A DNA stretch of 64,000 nucleotides from assembly GCF_013304445.1 (NCBI RefSeq), contig NZ_JAAITA010000009.1, forward strand, positions 50,069-114,068. The letters are read 5' to 3'. A program made the translations under genes and the position numbers. Position 1 is the first letter of the stretch; the number at the start of each line of letters is the position of its first letter. The notes under the pieces were generated by a model, which saw only the letters and a list, made by a program, of their open reading frames with translations, made no database searches and had not been told where the DNA came from. The DNA is from Blautia hansenii. GTDB lineage: Bacteria > Bacillota > Clostridia > Lachnospirales > Lachnospiraceae. Positions 43,640 to 50,677 of this stretch are shown piece by piece.

Positions 43640-45640
43640 ATGGCTGTTTTTTCAATTGATTTACCAGGACGTGTGAAAAATTTTGAACTGCCAAGAACAA
43701 AACCATTGATGCCATTATTTGAAACGATAGTTAATTCGATTTACGCAATTGAGGAAAGACAGCAAAATGATGACAAGGTAAATGGCTATATTAATATTGA
43801 AATAATACGTGAACCGCAAATGAGGGTTCAGACAGAGGGAATAGACAGTAGCATAAATGATATTACAGGATTTGTAGTAACAGATAATGGAATTGGATTT
43901 GATGAGAATAATATGAAATCATTTCTTCAGTCTGATTCTACGTATAGAGCTGAAAAGGGTGGCAAAGGTGTTGGAAGATTCGCTTGGTTAAAAGCATTTA
44001 AAGAAGCAGACATAGAAAGTTCGTTTATTGATGCAGGTGAATGGGTTAGAAGAAAATTTTGTTTTACATTGGAGCAAAATGAAATTAATGATTCATTGGA
44101 AGATATTGATCCACTAACAGACAATAAAACAATAGTAGCTTTGAAAGAATGTTTGGCTCCATATAAGAAAAATCTTCCTAAAAAAGGAGAAGTTATTGCT
44201 ACTAAAATAATGCAGCATTGTTTTATTTATTTAATGTCTGCAAAGTGTCCTGTAATAAAAGTGGCGGACGAGGATCAAACGTATAATATTAATGAAATGT
44301 TTGATGAACGCATTAAAAAGGAGTCTGAAAAAATCGAATTTAAGATTGGAAATGAAAACTTTTCATTATTGCATACACAGATTGAAGATGCGGCATTTGG
44401 GGCAAGCAAACTGTATTTATATGCTAATGATAGAATGGTTCAAGAAGTAAATCTTGAAAAAGAGATTGTAGATTTGGATAAGAATCTGTTTTCTGCAAAA
44501 GGGTATTATTATGCAGGAATTTTGTCGGGGAAGTTTTTAGATGAAAATGTAGGAACAAACAGGACTTCTTTTGAGATTTCAGATACAGCGGAAGATGGAT
44601 CAGAGATAAGTATGGATGATATCATTTCAAATGTTGCAGAAAATGTTCAGATATATTTGGCTGATTATTTATCTGAAGTAAAAGGGAAGAAAGAAGAAAG
44701 AGTTCGGTCGTATATAAAAGATGAAGCACCACAGTATGGTCATCTTTTAAAATATATGCGAGAAGATGTTGAAGCAATCAAACCATATCTTCCAGATTGT
44801 AAATTGGATGATGAATTGTATAAGATTAAGAGAAAGTTTGATAATCAACTAAAAAAAGACAATCAGGACATTATTAAAACACTAGAGGTTGGAGCAACAA
44901 GTTTAGACTCTTATCAGGAAAAATTCCAAAAACAATTTGCTAAAATTAGCGAAGCGAATAAAGCATCTTTAGCAGAATATGTGGCGCATAGGAAAGTTAT
45001 TCTGGAATTGTTGAAAAAGGGTATTCAGTCGGATGATTTTGGAAAATATAGTAAAGAGGCATACATTCATAACCTTATATATCCTATGCGAAGAACGTCA
45101 GATGAAATTGAATATCAGGCTCATAACTTGTGGCTTATAGATGAGAGGTTAGCTTATTGTGAGTATGTGTCATCGGATATTCCATTTGATAATAATCCAA
45201 GAGAAGATAGAACAGATGTAATGATATTAGATAAACCGGTTGCTGTTTCAGATGAACCTAATACAGGGCGAGAATATGAAACAATTGTAATTTTGGAATT
45301 GAAGAAGCCTATGAGAAATGATTATACGCAAGCGGAAAATCCAATTATACAAATGCTGGGATATGTTGACAAGATTAGTTCTAATGAAATGAAAGATAAA
45401 AATGGGAGACTTATAAAAACAGGAACCAATACCCAATTTTATTTATATGCGGTATGTGATATTACATCTAAGTTGAGAAAAATTGCAGAAGATTTTGATT
45501 TTATTGAAACGCCAGATAAGCGTGGAATGTATAAATATCACGACAAAAAGCGAGCATATATTGAAATCTTGTCGTTTGACAAAATTATTGATGATGCAGG
45601 AAAAAGGAATAGAATACTATTTGAAAAACTTGGTATTTAA
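43640..45640 (+). CDS. GHKL ATPase fused to probable PD-(D/E)XK nuclease, candidate defence protein
   Basis: 666 residues. The N-terminal Hsp90/MutL-type ATPase has the N-box E-x-x-x-N (residues 28-32), D-N-G-I-G-F-D (82-88) and G-G-K-G-V-G-R (107-113). A middle helical part follows. Near residues 525-555, D-V...I-L-E-L-K-K-P fits the D-(x)n-E-x-K nuclease centre. GHKL-nuclease proteins occur with restriction systems and are linked to MORC-like ATPases. It stands alone in the cargo, with GGAAGGGG before the ATG and a terminator behind. Role as an ATP-switched nuclease against foreign DNA is an inference. Confidence 0.75.
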   Translation: MAVFSIDLPGRVKNFELPRTKPLMPLFETIVNSIYAIEERQQNDDKVNGYINIEIIREPQMRVQTEGIDSSINDITGFVVTDNGIGFDENNMKSFLQSDSTYRAEKGGKGVGRFAWLKAFKEADIESSFIDAGEWVRRKFCFTLEQNEINDSLEDIDPLTDNKTIVALKECLAPYKKNLPKKGEVIATKIMQHCFIYLMSAKCPVIKVADEDQTYNINEMFDERIKKESEKIEFKIGNENFSLLHTQIEDAAFGASKLYLYANDRMVQEVNLEKEIVDLDKNLFSAKGYYYAGILSGKFLDENVGTNRTSFEISDTAEDGSEISMDDIISNVAENVQIYLADYLSEVKGKKEERVRSYIKDEAPQYGHLLKYMREDVEAIKPYLPDCKLDDELYKIKRKFDNQLKKDNQDIIKTLEVGATSLDSYQEKFQKQFAKISEANKASLAEYVAHRKVILELLKKGIQSDDFGKYSKEAYIHNLIYPMRRTSDEIEYQAHNLWLIDERLAYCEYVSSDIPFDNNPREDRTDVMILDKPVAVSDEPNTGREYETIVILELKKPMRNDYTQAENPIIQMLGYVDKISSNEMKDKNGRLIKTGTNTQFYLYAVCDITSKLRKIAEDFDFIETPDKRGMYKYHDKKRAYIEILSFDKIIDDAGKRNRILFEKLGI

Positions 45641-45728
45641 CACGAAGGGTAGATATGATGTTCATAAACAGTTAAGTCAAACAGAAGACGTTTCAGTAAA
45701 TTAAAACAGAATATGGAACTAAAACACG

Positions 45729-45768
45729 AGCAGTTAGTCTATGAAAAATAGGTTAGCTGCTTTTTTCA
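45729..45768 (+). terminator. Terminator of the GHKL gene
   Basis: A 14-pair stem with several G-U pairs: the left arm runs 45729-45742 (AGCAGTTAGTCTAT), loop GAAAA, right arm 45748-45761, then TTTTT. Confidence 0.75.
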
Positions 45769-45790
45769 TGCAAAAAAGGAGGTGCCGTGT

Positions 45791-46000
45791 ATGGGGTATG
45801 CACGTAGAGATGTAGAGAAAACAAAGAAAATAGCAAAGAAATTTGTACGCTATCAAGAAGGAGCAGAGCTTTATAGCATTGGACTGACAAAGTTTCAGGA
45901 ACTGGCGAAAGAAGCCAAAGCAGTGTATAAGATTGACAAGGTTGCTCTTGTAAACTGTGAGATTTTTGAAAAGTATCTGGAGACATTTCGGATTGCGTAG
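45791..46000 (+). CDS. DUF6462 family protein, possible excisionase
   Basis: 69 residues. K-K-F-V-R-Y-Q-E-G-A-E-L-Y-S-I-G, then F-Q-E-L-A-K-E-A-K-A-V-Y-K-I-D-K-V-A-L-V-N is the clearest DUF6462 pattern of the three in the element. AAGGAGG lies seven bases before the ATG at 45791. Position just ahead of the integrase operon fits a directionality factor. Confidence 0.8.
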   Translation: MGYARRDVEKTKKIAKKFVRYQEGAELYSIGLTKFQELAKEAKAVYKIDKVALVNCEIFEKYLETFRIA

Positions 46001-46038
46001 GGAACAGAAGAAAATCGTGGAAGGACGAAAAATAGGGA

Positions 46039-46067
46039 TTGACTTCTTGTCATACGAAAATTATAAT
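46039..46067 (+). promoter_or_regulatory. Promoter of the RHH-integrase operon
   Basis: TTGACT (46039-46044), 17 bases, TATAAT (46062-46067); near-consensus and 26 bases before the ATG of the ribbon-helix-helix gene. Confidence 0.85.
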
Positions 46068-46093
46068 GTGAATGTGGAGGAATAAGAACAGAT

Positions 46094-46264
46094 ATGGCGA
46101 AAATAGGAAGACCAAAGTCGGAAAATGTAAAAAAGAAAGTGTTGAGTATCCGGGTGGAAGATTCTATGTATAAGTGTATCTGTGATTATGCCAGGAAACA
46201 CAAAATGACTGTGACAGAAGTTGTCTTGCAGGGACTGGAAAAAGTATTGAACAGACCTGAATAA
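46094..46264 (+). CDS. Ribbon-helix-helix (CopG-like) protein
   Basis: 56 residues. V-L-S-I-R-V-E-D-S-M-Y forms the ribbon, followed by two helices (C-D-Y-A-R-K-H-K-M-T-V-T-E-V-V-L-Q-G-L). The basic N-terminus M-A-K-I-G-R-P-K is typical. It lies in front of the integrase behind a strong promoter and probably represses that promoter or bends DNA at the recombination sites. Confidence 0.8.
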   Translation: MAKIGRPKSENVKKKVLSIRVEDSMYKCICDYARKHKMTVTEVVLQGLEKVLNRPE

Positions 46265-46300
46265 TATGTAGTCCTTCCTTTATTTGAAGGAGGATTTTAT

Positions 46301-47536
46301 ATGGCACAGACAAGAAAAGATCTGCGAGGCAGAGTCTTGCGGAAAGGTGAATCACAGAGACGTTCCGATGAGAGGTATGTATATACTTATACAGATCCAC
46401 TCGGAAGGCGTAAGTATGTTTATGCACAAGACCTTGTAACGCTTCGGGAAAAAGAAACACAGCTTATGAAAGATCAGATGGACGGTCTGGATATTTACGT
46501 TGCAGGGAAGGCGACTGTAAATTTTGTATTTGACCGTTATATGAGTCTCAAAGGCAATCTGAAACCGACAACCAAAAGTAATTATCTTTATATGTATGAC
46601 CGATTTATCCGGGACACATTTGGAAAACGGAATATAGCGGAGATTAAGTATTCTGACGTAGTGCAGTTCTACAATCACTTGATTGAGAAACAGGAATTGC
46701 AGATTAACACACTGGAAACAGTTCATACGTTATTACATCCAACTTTCCAACTGGCTGTGAGGGATGACATTATCAGAAAAAATCCTACGGATGGAGTCAT
46801 GGCAGAATTAAAGAAAAATTTAGGCATGAAAACCGGTGTGAGACATGCACTGACAATTCCACAGCAGAGAGCATTTATGGAATATATTGCCACACACCCG
46901 ATTTACTATCACTGGTGGCCGATTTTTACCGTTTTTCTTGGAACGGGGTGTCGTATCGGTGAAGTGTTGGGACTGAGATGGGAAGACATCAATTATGAAA
47001 AGCGGATTATCAGCATTAATCATAATCTGACGTATTATCCGGTAGGAGAAGACAGGGCATCAGAAAATCACATTTCAACGCCGAAAACAGAAGCCGGTAT
47101 GCGTACAATTCCCATGTTGGACACAGTGAAGGATGCTTTTGAAATGATCTGGGAAGAGCAGAAAGAAAATGGCTGGACAGATGCAGAGATTGACGGGATG
47201 ACAGGCTTTGTTTTCTGTAACCGTTATGGAAATGTAATGAATGCTCAGTCAGTCAATCGGGCAATCAAAAGAATATCTTCTGCCTATAATGCAACGGAAG
47301 AAGTAGAAGCAAAGAAAGAGCATCGGGAGCCGGTGCTGTTGCCGAACTTTTCAGCGCACAGTTTAAGACACACATTCTGTACAAGGCTTTGTGAAAGAGA
47401 AACCAACCTGAAGGTTATCCAGTCGATCATGGGGCATAAGGATATTCAGACTACTATGGATATCTATGCAGAGGCGACAGAGGAGAAAAAACAGGAAACA
47501 TTTGAACATTTGGCTGCAACAATGGATGTATTTTAA
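46301..47536 (+). CDS. int: Tyrosine recombinase/integrase of the element
   Basis: 411 residues, Tn916-Int type. N-terminal arm-binding domain (~1-70), core-binding domain, and catalytic domain with R218 (G-C-R-I-G-E-V), H353-x-x-R356 (H-S-L-R-H-T-F) and nucleophile Y389 (M-G-H-K...M-D-I-Y). AAGGAGG precedes the ATG. The gene ends ~170 bases before the right core repeat, as usual for an enzyme encoded next to its att site. It is inferred to recombine at the lysS codons for F-P-T-M-K. Confidence 0.95.
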   Translation: MAQTRKDLRGRVLRKGESQRRSDERYVYTYTDPLGRRKYVYAQDLVTLREKETQLMKDQMDGLDIYVAGKATVNFVFDRYMSLKGNLKPTTKSNYLYMYDRFIRDTFGKRNIAEIKYSDVVQFYNHLIEKQELQINTLETVHTLLHPTFQLAVRDDIIRKNPTDGVMAELKKNLGMKTGVRHALTIPQQRAFMEYIATHPIYYHWWPIFTVFLGTGCRIGEVLGLRWEDINYEKRIISINHNLTYYPVGEDRASENHISTPKTEAGMRTIPMLDTVKDAFEMIWEEQKENGWTDAEIDGMTGFVFCNRYGNVMNAQSVNRAIKRISSAYNATEEVEAKKEHREPVLLPNFSAHSLRHTFCTRLCERETNLKVIQSIMGHKDIQTTMDIYAEATEEKKQETFEHLAATMDVF

Positions 47537-47559
47537 GAAGGGCTTATGAACCCTTTCAT

Positions 47560-47616
47560 CTGACAACAGAAATAACCAAATGACATCAAATTGACAACAG
47601 ATATGATTTGACAATG
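47560..47616 (+). repeat. TGACAACA-like motifs near the right end
   Basis: CTGACAACA (47560-47568), ATGACATCA (47580-47588), TTGACAACA (47591-47599) and TTGACAATG (47608-47616), matching the tandem pair at the left end. Likely arm-type integrase sites. Confidence 0.5.
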
Positions 47617-47706
47617 ATTCATCATGAATGGTGATGAAGAGAAGACAATTTAATAGAAATAGTACAGCGAAGCATCACGAAGGGTAATGAAGAAAAATCA
47701 AAAAAA

Positions 47707-47723
47707 TTCCCGACAATGAAGTC
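47707..47723 (+). repeat. attR core direct repeat
   Basis: TTCCCGACAATGAAGTC, identical to 31925-31941 and in frame with the remnant lysS tail that follows. Confidence 0.85.
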
Positions 47724-48204
47724 CCAGGGCGCTTCCAAGAACGAGGCGAACAATGCGGCACAGACTGCACCTGCAGCAAAAGCGGTTGCAGAAACAGTAG
47801 CAGAAGCTGCACCGGTTAAGGTTGAGATTGACTTTTCCAACGTAGAAGTAGAGCCGTTGTTTGAGGATATGGTGGATTTTGAAACTTTCAGCAAATCTGA
47901 TTTCAGAGCTGTGAAAGTAAAAGAATGTGAGGCAGTGCCGAAGAGCAAGAAACTGCTGAAATTTGTGTTGGATGACGGAAGCGGCGAAGACCGTGTGATT
48001 CTGTCAGGTATCCATGATTATTATGAACCGGAAGAACTGGTAGGCAAAACGCTGATTGCTATTACAAACCTTCCGCCGCGTAAGATGATGGGTATCGATT
48101 CCTGTGGTATGATTATTTCTGCAACTCACCTGGTAGAGGGAAGAGAAGGACTGAATGTTCTGATTGTGGATGATAAGATTCCGGCAGGAGCAAAGTTGTA
48201 CTAA
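47707..48204 (+). pseudogene. Displaced lysS 3' end (tRNA-binding domain), cut off from its gene
   Basis: An intact frame from the core repeat to a stop encodes the linker and EMAPII-like domain of LysS. Its last ~116 residues differ from the tail now used by lysS at only about one position in five, and both end I-P-A-G-A-K-L-Y. The Ala-rich linker is longer here. No start codon with a ribosome site precedes it, so it is probably silent. Lack of stops suggests recent separation or rejoining upon excision. Confidence 0.85.
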
Positions 48205-48225
48205 GAGATTAAAAAACTTTTAATT

Positions 48226-48234
48226 TTGACAACA
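48226..48234 (+). repeat. TTGACAACA motif outside the element
   Basis: A single copy of the arm-type motif, 22 bases after the displaced lysS tail. In the element the same motif follows the inner lysS tail (32423), so the outer tail may itself derive from an earlier related element. Confidence 0.45.
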
Positions 48235-48248
48235 AAATGGATTGCTGA

Positions 48249-48290
48249 GGGCGCTTTTCGAGAGAGAAATCTTTCAAAAAGTGCCCTTTT
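48249..48290 (+). terminator. Terminator behind the displaced lysS tail
   Basis: GGGCGCTTTT (48249-48258) pairs with AAAAGTGCCC (48277-48286), one G-U, then TTTT. Confidence 0.75.
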
Positions 48291-48407
48291 AATGATGTTA
48301 TATTTTAGAAACTATAAATGAGCAATTTCGTGATTTTGCATAAAAGAAAGACACCTTACCTCGATTTGCTGTATCCTGAAAATGATTAATTTAACATTTT
48401 CAGCATT

Positions 48408-48694
48408 GTGGACGATAACAATCCGAATAAAAATGGACGTAAGGATTCAAAAACAATTGCGGCCCTGGTAAATGAAGGCGGATTTTTATATCCATATATA
48501 CCAACAGGTATTTGTGCGGAAATTCAAAGTCTTTTTAATCCCCGGCTTCAAACCCAGGAAGAAATCACACGAATCAAGAACCGTATTGCAAGATGGTTTA
48601 GTGTCTATTTTTCGGAAATAAAAGACGTTTATAAAAAGCAGGATTCTGTGAGTGGTCTCATGGTATTGAAGGTGGCACCACGGACACAAGATAT
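48408..48694 (+). pseudogene. IS110-family transposase fragment
   Basis: About 95 codons resembling the central N-terminal part of IS110 transposases: N-K-N-G-R-K-D-S-K-T-I-A-A-L-V, then T-R-I-K-N-R-I-A-R-W-F and V-S-G-L-M-V-L-K. The start, the rest of the catalytic domain and the C-terminal serine region are missing. It fuses directly into a glycosidase fragment near 48695. Confidence 0.75.
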
Positions 48695-49096
48695 CGTTCA
48701 TGATATTGACGGCCATATGTTTGGATATAAAGATGAGGAACTTATACCCTTTGAATACAATTTGGCGTATTTATCCCTGTTATACGTCTGCACAGTACCA
48801 ATTGTTCCTTTAACAGCAAAGAACCATGGAGATTTGGCAGGGAAACGGAACGCATTATGACCACATTCCTGCAGCTTCGGCACCGTATGCTTCCCTATTT
48901 GTATACCATGAATCATAGAAGCTATGAAGAAGATATACCTTTGATACTTCCTTTATACTATGAATATCCGGAAGAAGAACAGGCGTATATCCATGGAAAT
49001 GAATATTACTTTGGAAATATTACAGTGTACAGAGACAAAGAAACACTGCCGGTTTTGGCAAAAGCGGGTACGATTCTGCCGATGACAGACCAGATA
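48695..49096 (+). pseudogene. GH31 family glycosidase remnant
   Basis: H-D-I-D-G-H-M-F-G-Y-K-D-E-E-L at 48695-48740 is the GH31 acid/base region. The frame then shifts near 48750. In the new frame F-G-V-F...V-I-R-L-H-S-T-N and S-K-E-P-W-R-F are followed by L-Q-L-R-H-R-M-L-P-Y-L-Y, all GH31 landmarks. A further deletion joins Y-Y-F-G to V-L-A-K-A-G-T-I-L-P-M. The N-terminal two thirds are absent. Formerly an alpha-glucosidase or alpha-xylosidase. Confidence 0.75.
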
Positions 49097-49294
49097 AAAA
49101 ATCAGGTTGAAAAGGAAATCTTTGAATTCCTGGACCAAGCAGAGATGTCTTATGAAGAAAAAGAACGTATTTACAATGAGGTTTTAAAATAGAGAGAACT
49201 GCCGATTCTGATTTCTCAGTTAAATGCGATGGAGATAGACAGGGATATTATGGGAGTACTGCTGGAAATCTTAACGGCATATTAAAAAATTTAA
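49097..49294 (+). pseudogene. Unidentified gene fragment
   Basis: After the GH31 remnant the frame continues with a helical stretch (E-F-L-D-Q-A-E-M-S-Y-E-E-K-E-R-I-Y), a TAG at 49190-49192, and then R-E-L-P-I-L-I-S-Q-L-N-A-M in the same frame to a stop near 49284. It looks like the C-terminal end of another gene with a nonsense change. I do not recognise the family. Confidence 0.4.
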
Positions 49295-49317
49295 GTTGAT
49301 TTAGGCGGATAAAAAGC

Positions 49318-49370
49318 AAATCCCCTTAAGCGGAATGAGATATTGTCTTATCCGTTTAAGGGGATTTTTT
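49318..49370 (+). terminator. Long terminator hairpin and first 38-base direct repeat
   Basis: Bases 49318-49334 (AAATCCCCTTAAGCGGA) pair with 49351-49367 with one G-U, followed by TTT. Bases 49330-49367 recur at 50221-50258 with three differences in 38. Confidence 0.8.
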
Positions 49371-49381
49371 GATAAAAAAGC

Positions 49382-49427
49382 TTGACAGTATTGTGTTTTT
49401 TTACTATCATAAAATAACGCAATGCGT
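49382..49427 (+). promoter_or_regulatory. Promoter and ACGCAATGCGT operator of the second HTH gene
   Basis: TTGACA (49382-49387), 17 bases, TATCAT (49405-49410). The palindrome ACGCAATGCGT (49417-49427) lies at the expected transcription start. Same palindrome as at 9509-9519 before the paralogous gene. Confidence 0.8.
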
Positions 49428-49444
49428 ATAAAAGGAGGAATAGT

Positions 49445-49636
49445 GTGAGTCGAGGAAAAGAAGTAAAAGAGTTAAGAGAGCAGATGGGAATGAATCGCAG
49501 AGAGTTTTGCGATTATTTTGGAATTCCATATCGTACTGTGCAGGATTGGGAAGCGGAGAAAAGAGAATTGCCAGATTATGTATTACGATTGTTAAAGTAT
49601 CGTGCTGAAAGAGAAAAAATAGTACATAGGGAATAG
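49445..49636 (+). CDS. Small helix-turn-helix regulator, paralogue of the 9.6-kb protein
   Basis: 63 residues, GTG start behind AAAGGAGG. L-R-E-Q-M-G-M-N-R-R-E-F, I-P-Y-R-T-V-Q-D-W-E and L-P-D-Y-V-L-R-L-L-K-Y match the protein at 9572 almost position for position. Both genes share the operator palindrome and both precede a broken gene of a phage/SOS-associated DNA-binding family. Inferred to be an autorepressor. Confidence 0.8.
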   Translation: MSRGKEVKELREQMGMNRREFCDYFGIPYRTVQDWEAEKRELPDYVLRLLKYRAEREKIVHRE

Positions 49637-49661
49637 GATGATTTTATGGAGGGTAGGATTC

Positions 49662-50212
49662 ATGGGAAAAGATATGGAAAATTACAGCGAAGAAATATTT
49701 GAAAATATAAAACATATAAACGAGTACGGGCAGGAATTCTGGTATGCAAGGGAACTCCGAGAAGTATTAAACTATACACAATGGAGACGATTTAAAGAAA
49801 CAATTGATAGAGCGAAAGAAGCATGTAAAAAAAGTGGAAATGAAGTAAATGATCATTTTGCCGGCGTTGGCAAAATGATAAATTTAGCTAAAGGGGCGGT
49901 ACGAGAAGTTGAAGATTATATGCTTACACGTTATGCATGTTATCTAATCGTGATGAATGGAGATTCCCGTAAAGAAGTGATTGCATTAGGGCAGACATAT
50001 TTCGCCGTGAAGACCAGACAGCAGGAAAACTCAGGCGGGACCAGGTGACAGGAAAGAAAGAGGCCGGAGATGTTCATTTTCAAGTCGGCCAAAAGGTACG
50101 CCAGACAATAGCTGAATTAGGAGGGACAATGCCTGAAAATCTGCCCACGCCACAGAAAGGTATTAAGCAGATTGAAAGGGAAGAGGCGAAAAGAATAGAG
50201 AAAACAGAGTAA
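49662..50212 (+). pseudogene. dinD: DinD-like DNA-damage-inducible protein, deleted and frameshifted
   Basis: The ATG at 49662 opens a frame with Y-G-Q-E-F-W-Y-A-R-E-L-R-E-V-L-N-Y, S-G-N-E-V-N-D-H-F and M-L-T-R-Y-A-C-Y-L-I-V-M-N-G-D, the N-terminal half of DinD. It breaks after Q-T-Y-F-A-V-K-T-R-Q-Q-E. The C-terminal end follows in another frame (V-R-Q-T-I-A-E-L-G-G-T-M-P-E-N-L-P-T-P) to a stop at 50210-50212. About 100 middle residues are missing, so the product is a truncated N-terminal domain. Confidence 0.85.
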
Positions 50213-50220
50213 ACACTCCT

Positions 50221-50258
50221 GCGAAATGAGATATTATCTTATCTGTTTAAGGGGATTT
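50221..50258 (+). repeat. Second 38-base direct repeat
   Basis: Matches 49330-49367 at 35 of 38 bases. The left arm of the hairpin seen in the first copy is missing here. Together the two copies bracket the HTH-dinD module (about 890 bases). Confidence 0.75.
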
Positions 50259-50314
50259 GTATGTGACCTTTTTCAAGTTGATATGAATACTTATATCTTT
50301 CCCTCCAATCCCTC

Positions 50315-50344
50315 TTGACAACCCCCAAACACACTCAGTATAAT
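50315..50344 (+). promoter_or_regulatory. Promoter of the ileS T-box leader
   Basis: TTGACA (50315-50320) and TATAAT (50339-50344), 18 bases apart. Confidence 0.8.
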
Positions 50345-50647
50345 AAGAACTATACTGAAAAACCAAGACGGAGACAGTATTTCACTGACAGAAGCCGCAC
50401 AATCTCTTGTTTTACCAGATATGGTTTCTGCATGCAAACGTTATAGAGAGCCGGAGATGGTGGAAATCCGGTACCAGTAGCAGTGAAAGAAAATCACTCC
50501 TGAGTTGCTATCTGAATCCAGTAGGAGATGCCGGGCTTCCTCCGTTAAAGGGAACGCATATTAAGACAGAAATGTTGTGTATGTTGTAAGAGGTGGTATA
50601 ACGACAGCGTATTTGCTCTCGTCCTGTTACAGGACGGGAGTTTTTTG
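50345..50647 (+). promoter_or_regulatory. T-box riboswitch in front of ileS
   Basis: A ~300-base leader with T-box hallmarks: stem I region with AGAGAG (50430s), GGTGGAAATCCGG (50459-50471), a T-box sequence AGAGGTGGTATAACGACAGCG near 50589 with TGGT to pair the tRNA acceptor end, and a terminator CTCTCGTCCTG/CAGGACGGGAG (50616-50640) plus T-run. Uncharged tRNA-Ile is expected to stabilise the antiterminator and switch ileS on. The T-box core has TATAACGA where TACCG is usual. The Ile specifier triplet was not placed with confidence. Confidence 0.8.
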
Positions 50648-50677
50648 TTTTCAGTCAATCAAGAGAGGAGAAAAATC

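Larger units (their letters stand above)
31925..47723 (+). mobile_element. Integrative mobilizable element inserted in lysS
   Basis: About 15.8 kb between two copies of the 17-base sequence TTCCCGACAATGAAGTC. The left copy is inside lysS; the right copy precedes a second, diverged lysS tail. Inside are a tyrosine integrase at the right end, a MobA/MobL relaxase with DUF3847, replication protein, SSB, TnpV, DUF6462 proteins and defence cargo. No conjugation pore genes are seen, so it is mobilizable rather than self-conjugative. The AT-rich cargo contrasts with the host DNA around it. Confidence 0.88.

Noticed and set aside
47716..48204. Outer lysS tail as a free-standing Trbp111-like tRNA-binding protein
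   Set aside because: The first ATG lies in the att core with no ribosome site or promoter, and the sequence is plainly the lysS tail in its original frame. Expression from element read-through remains possible but unproven.
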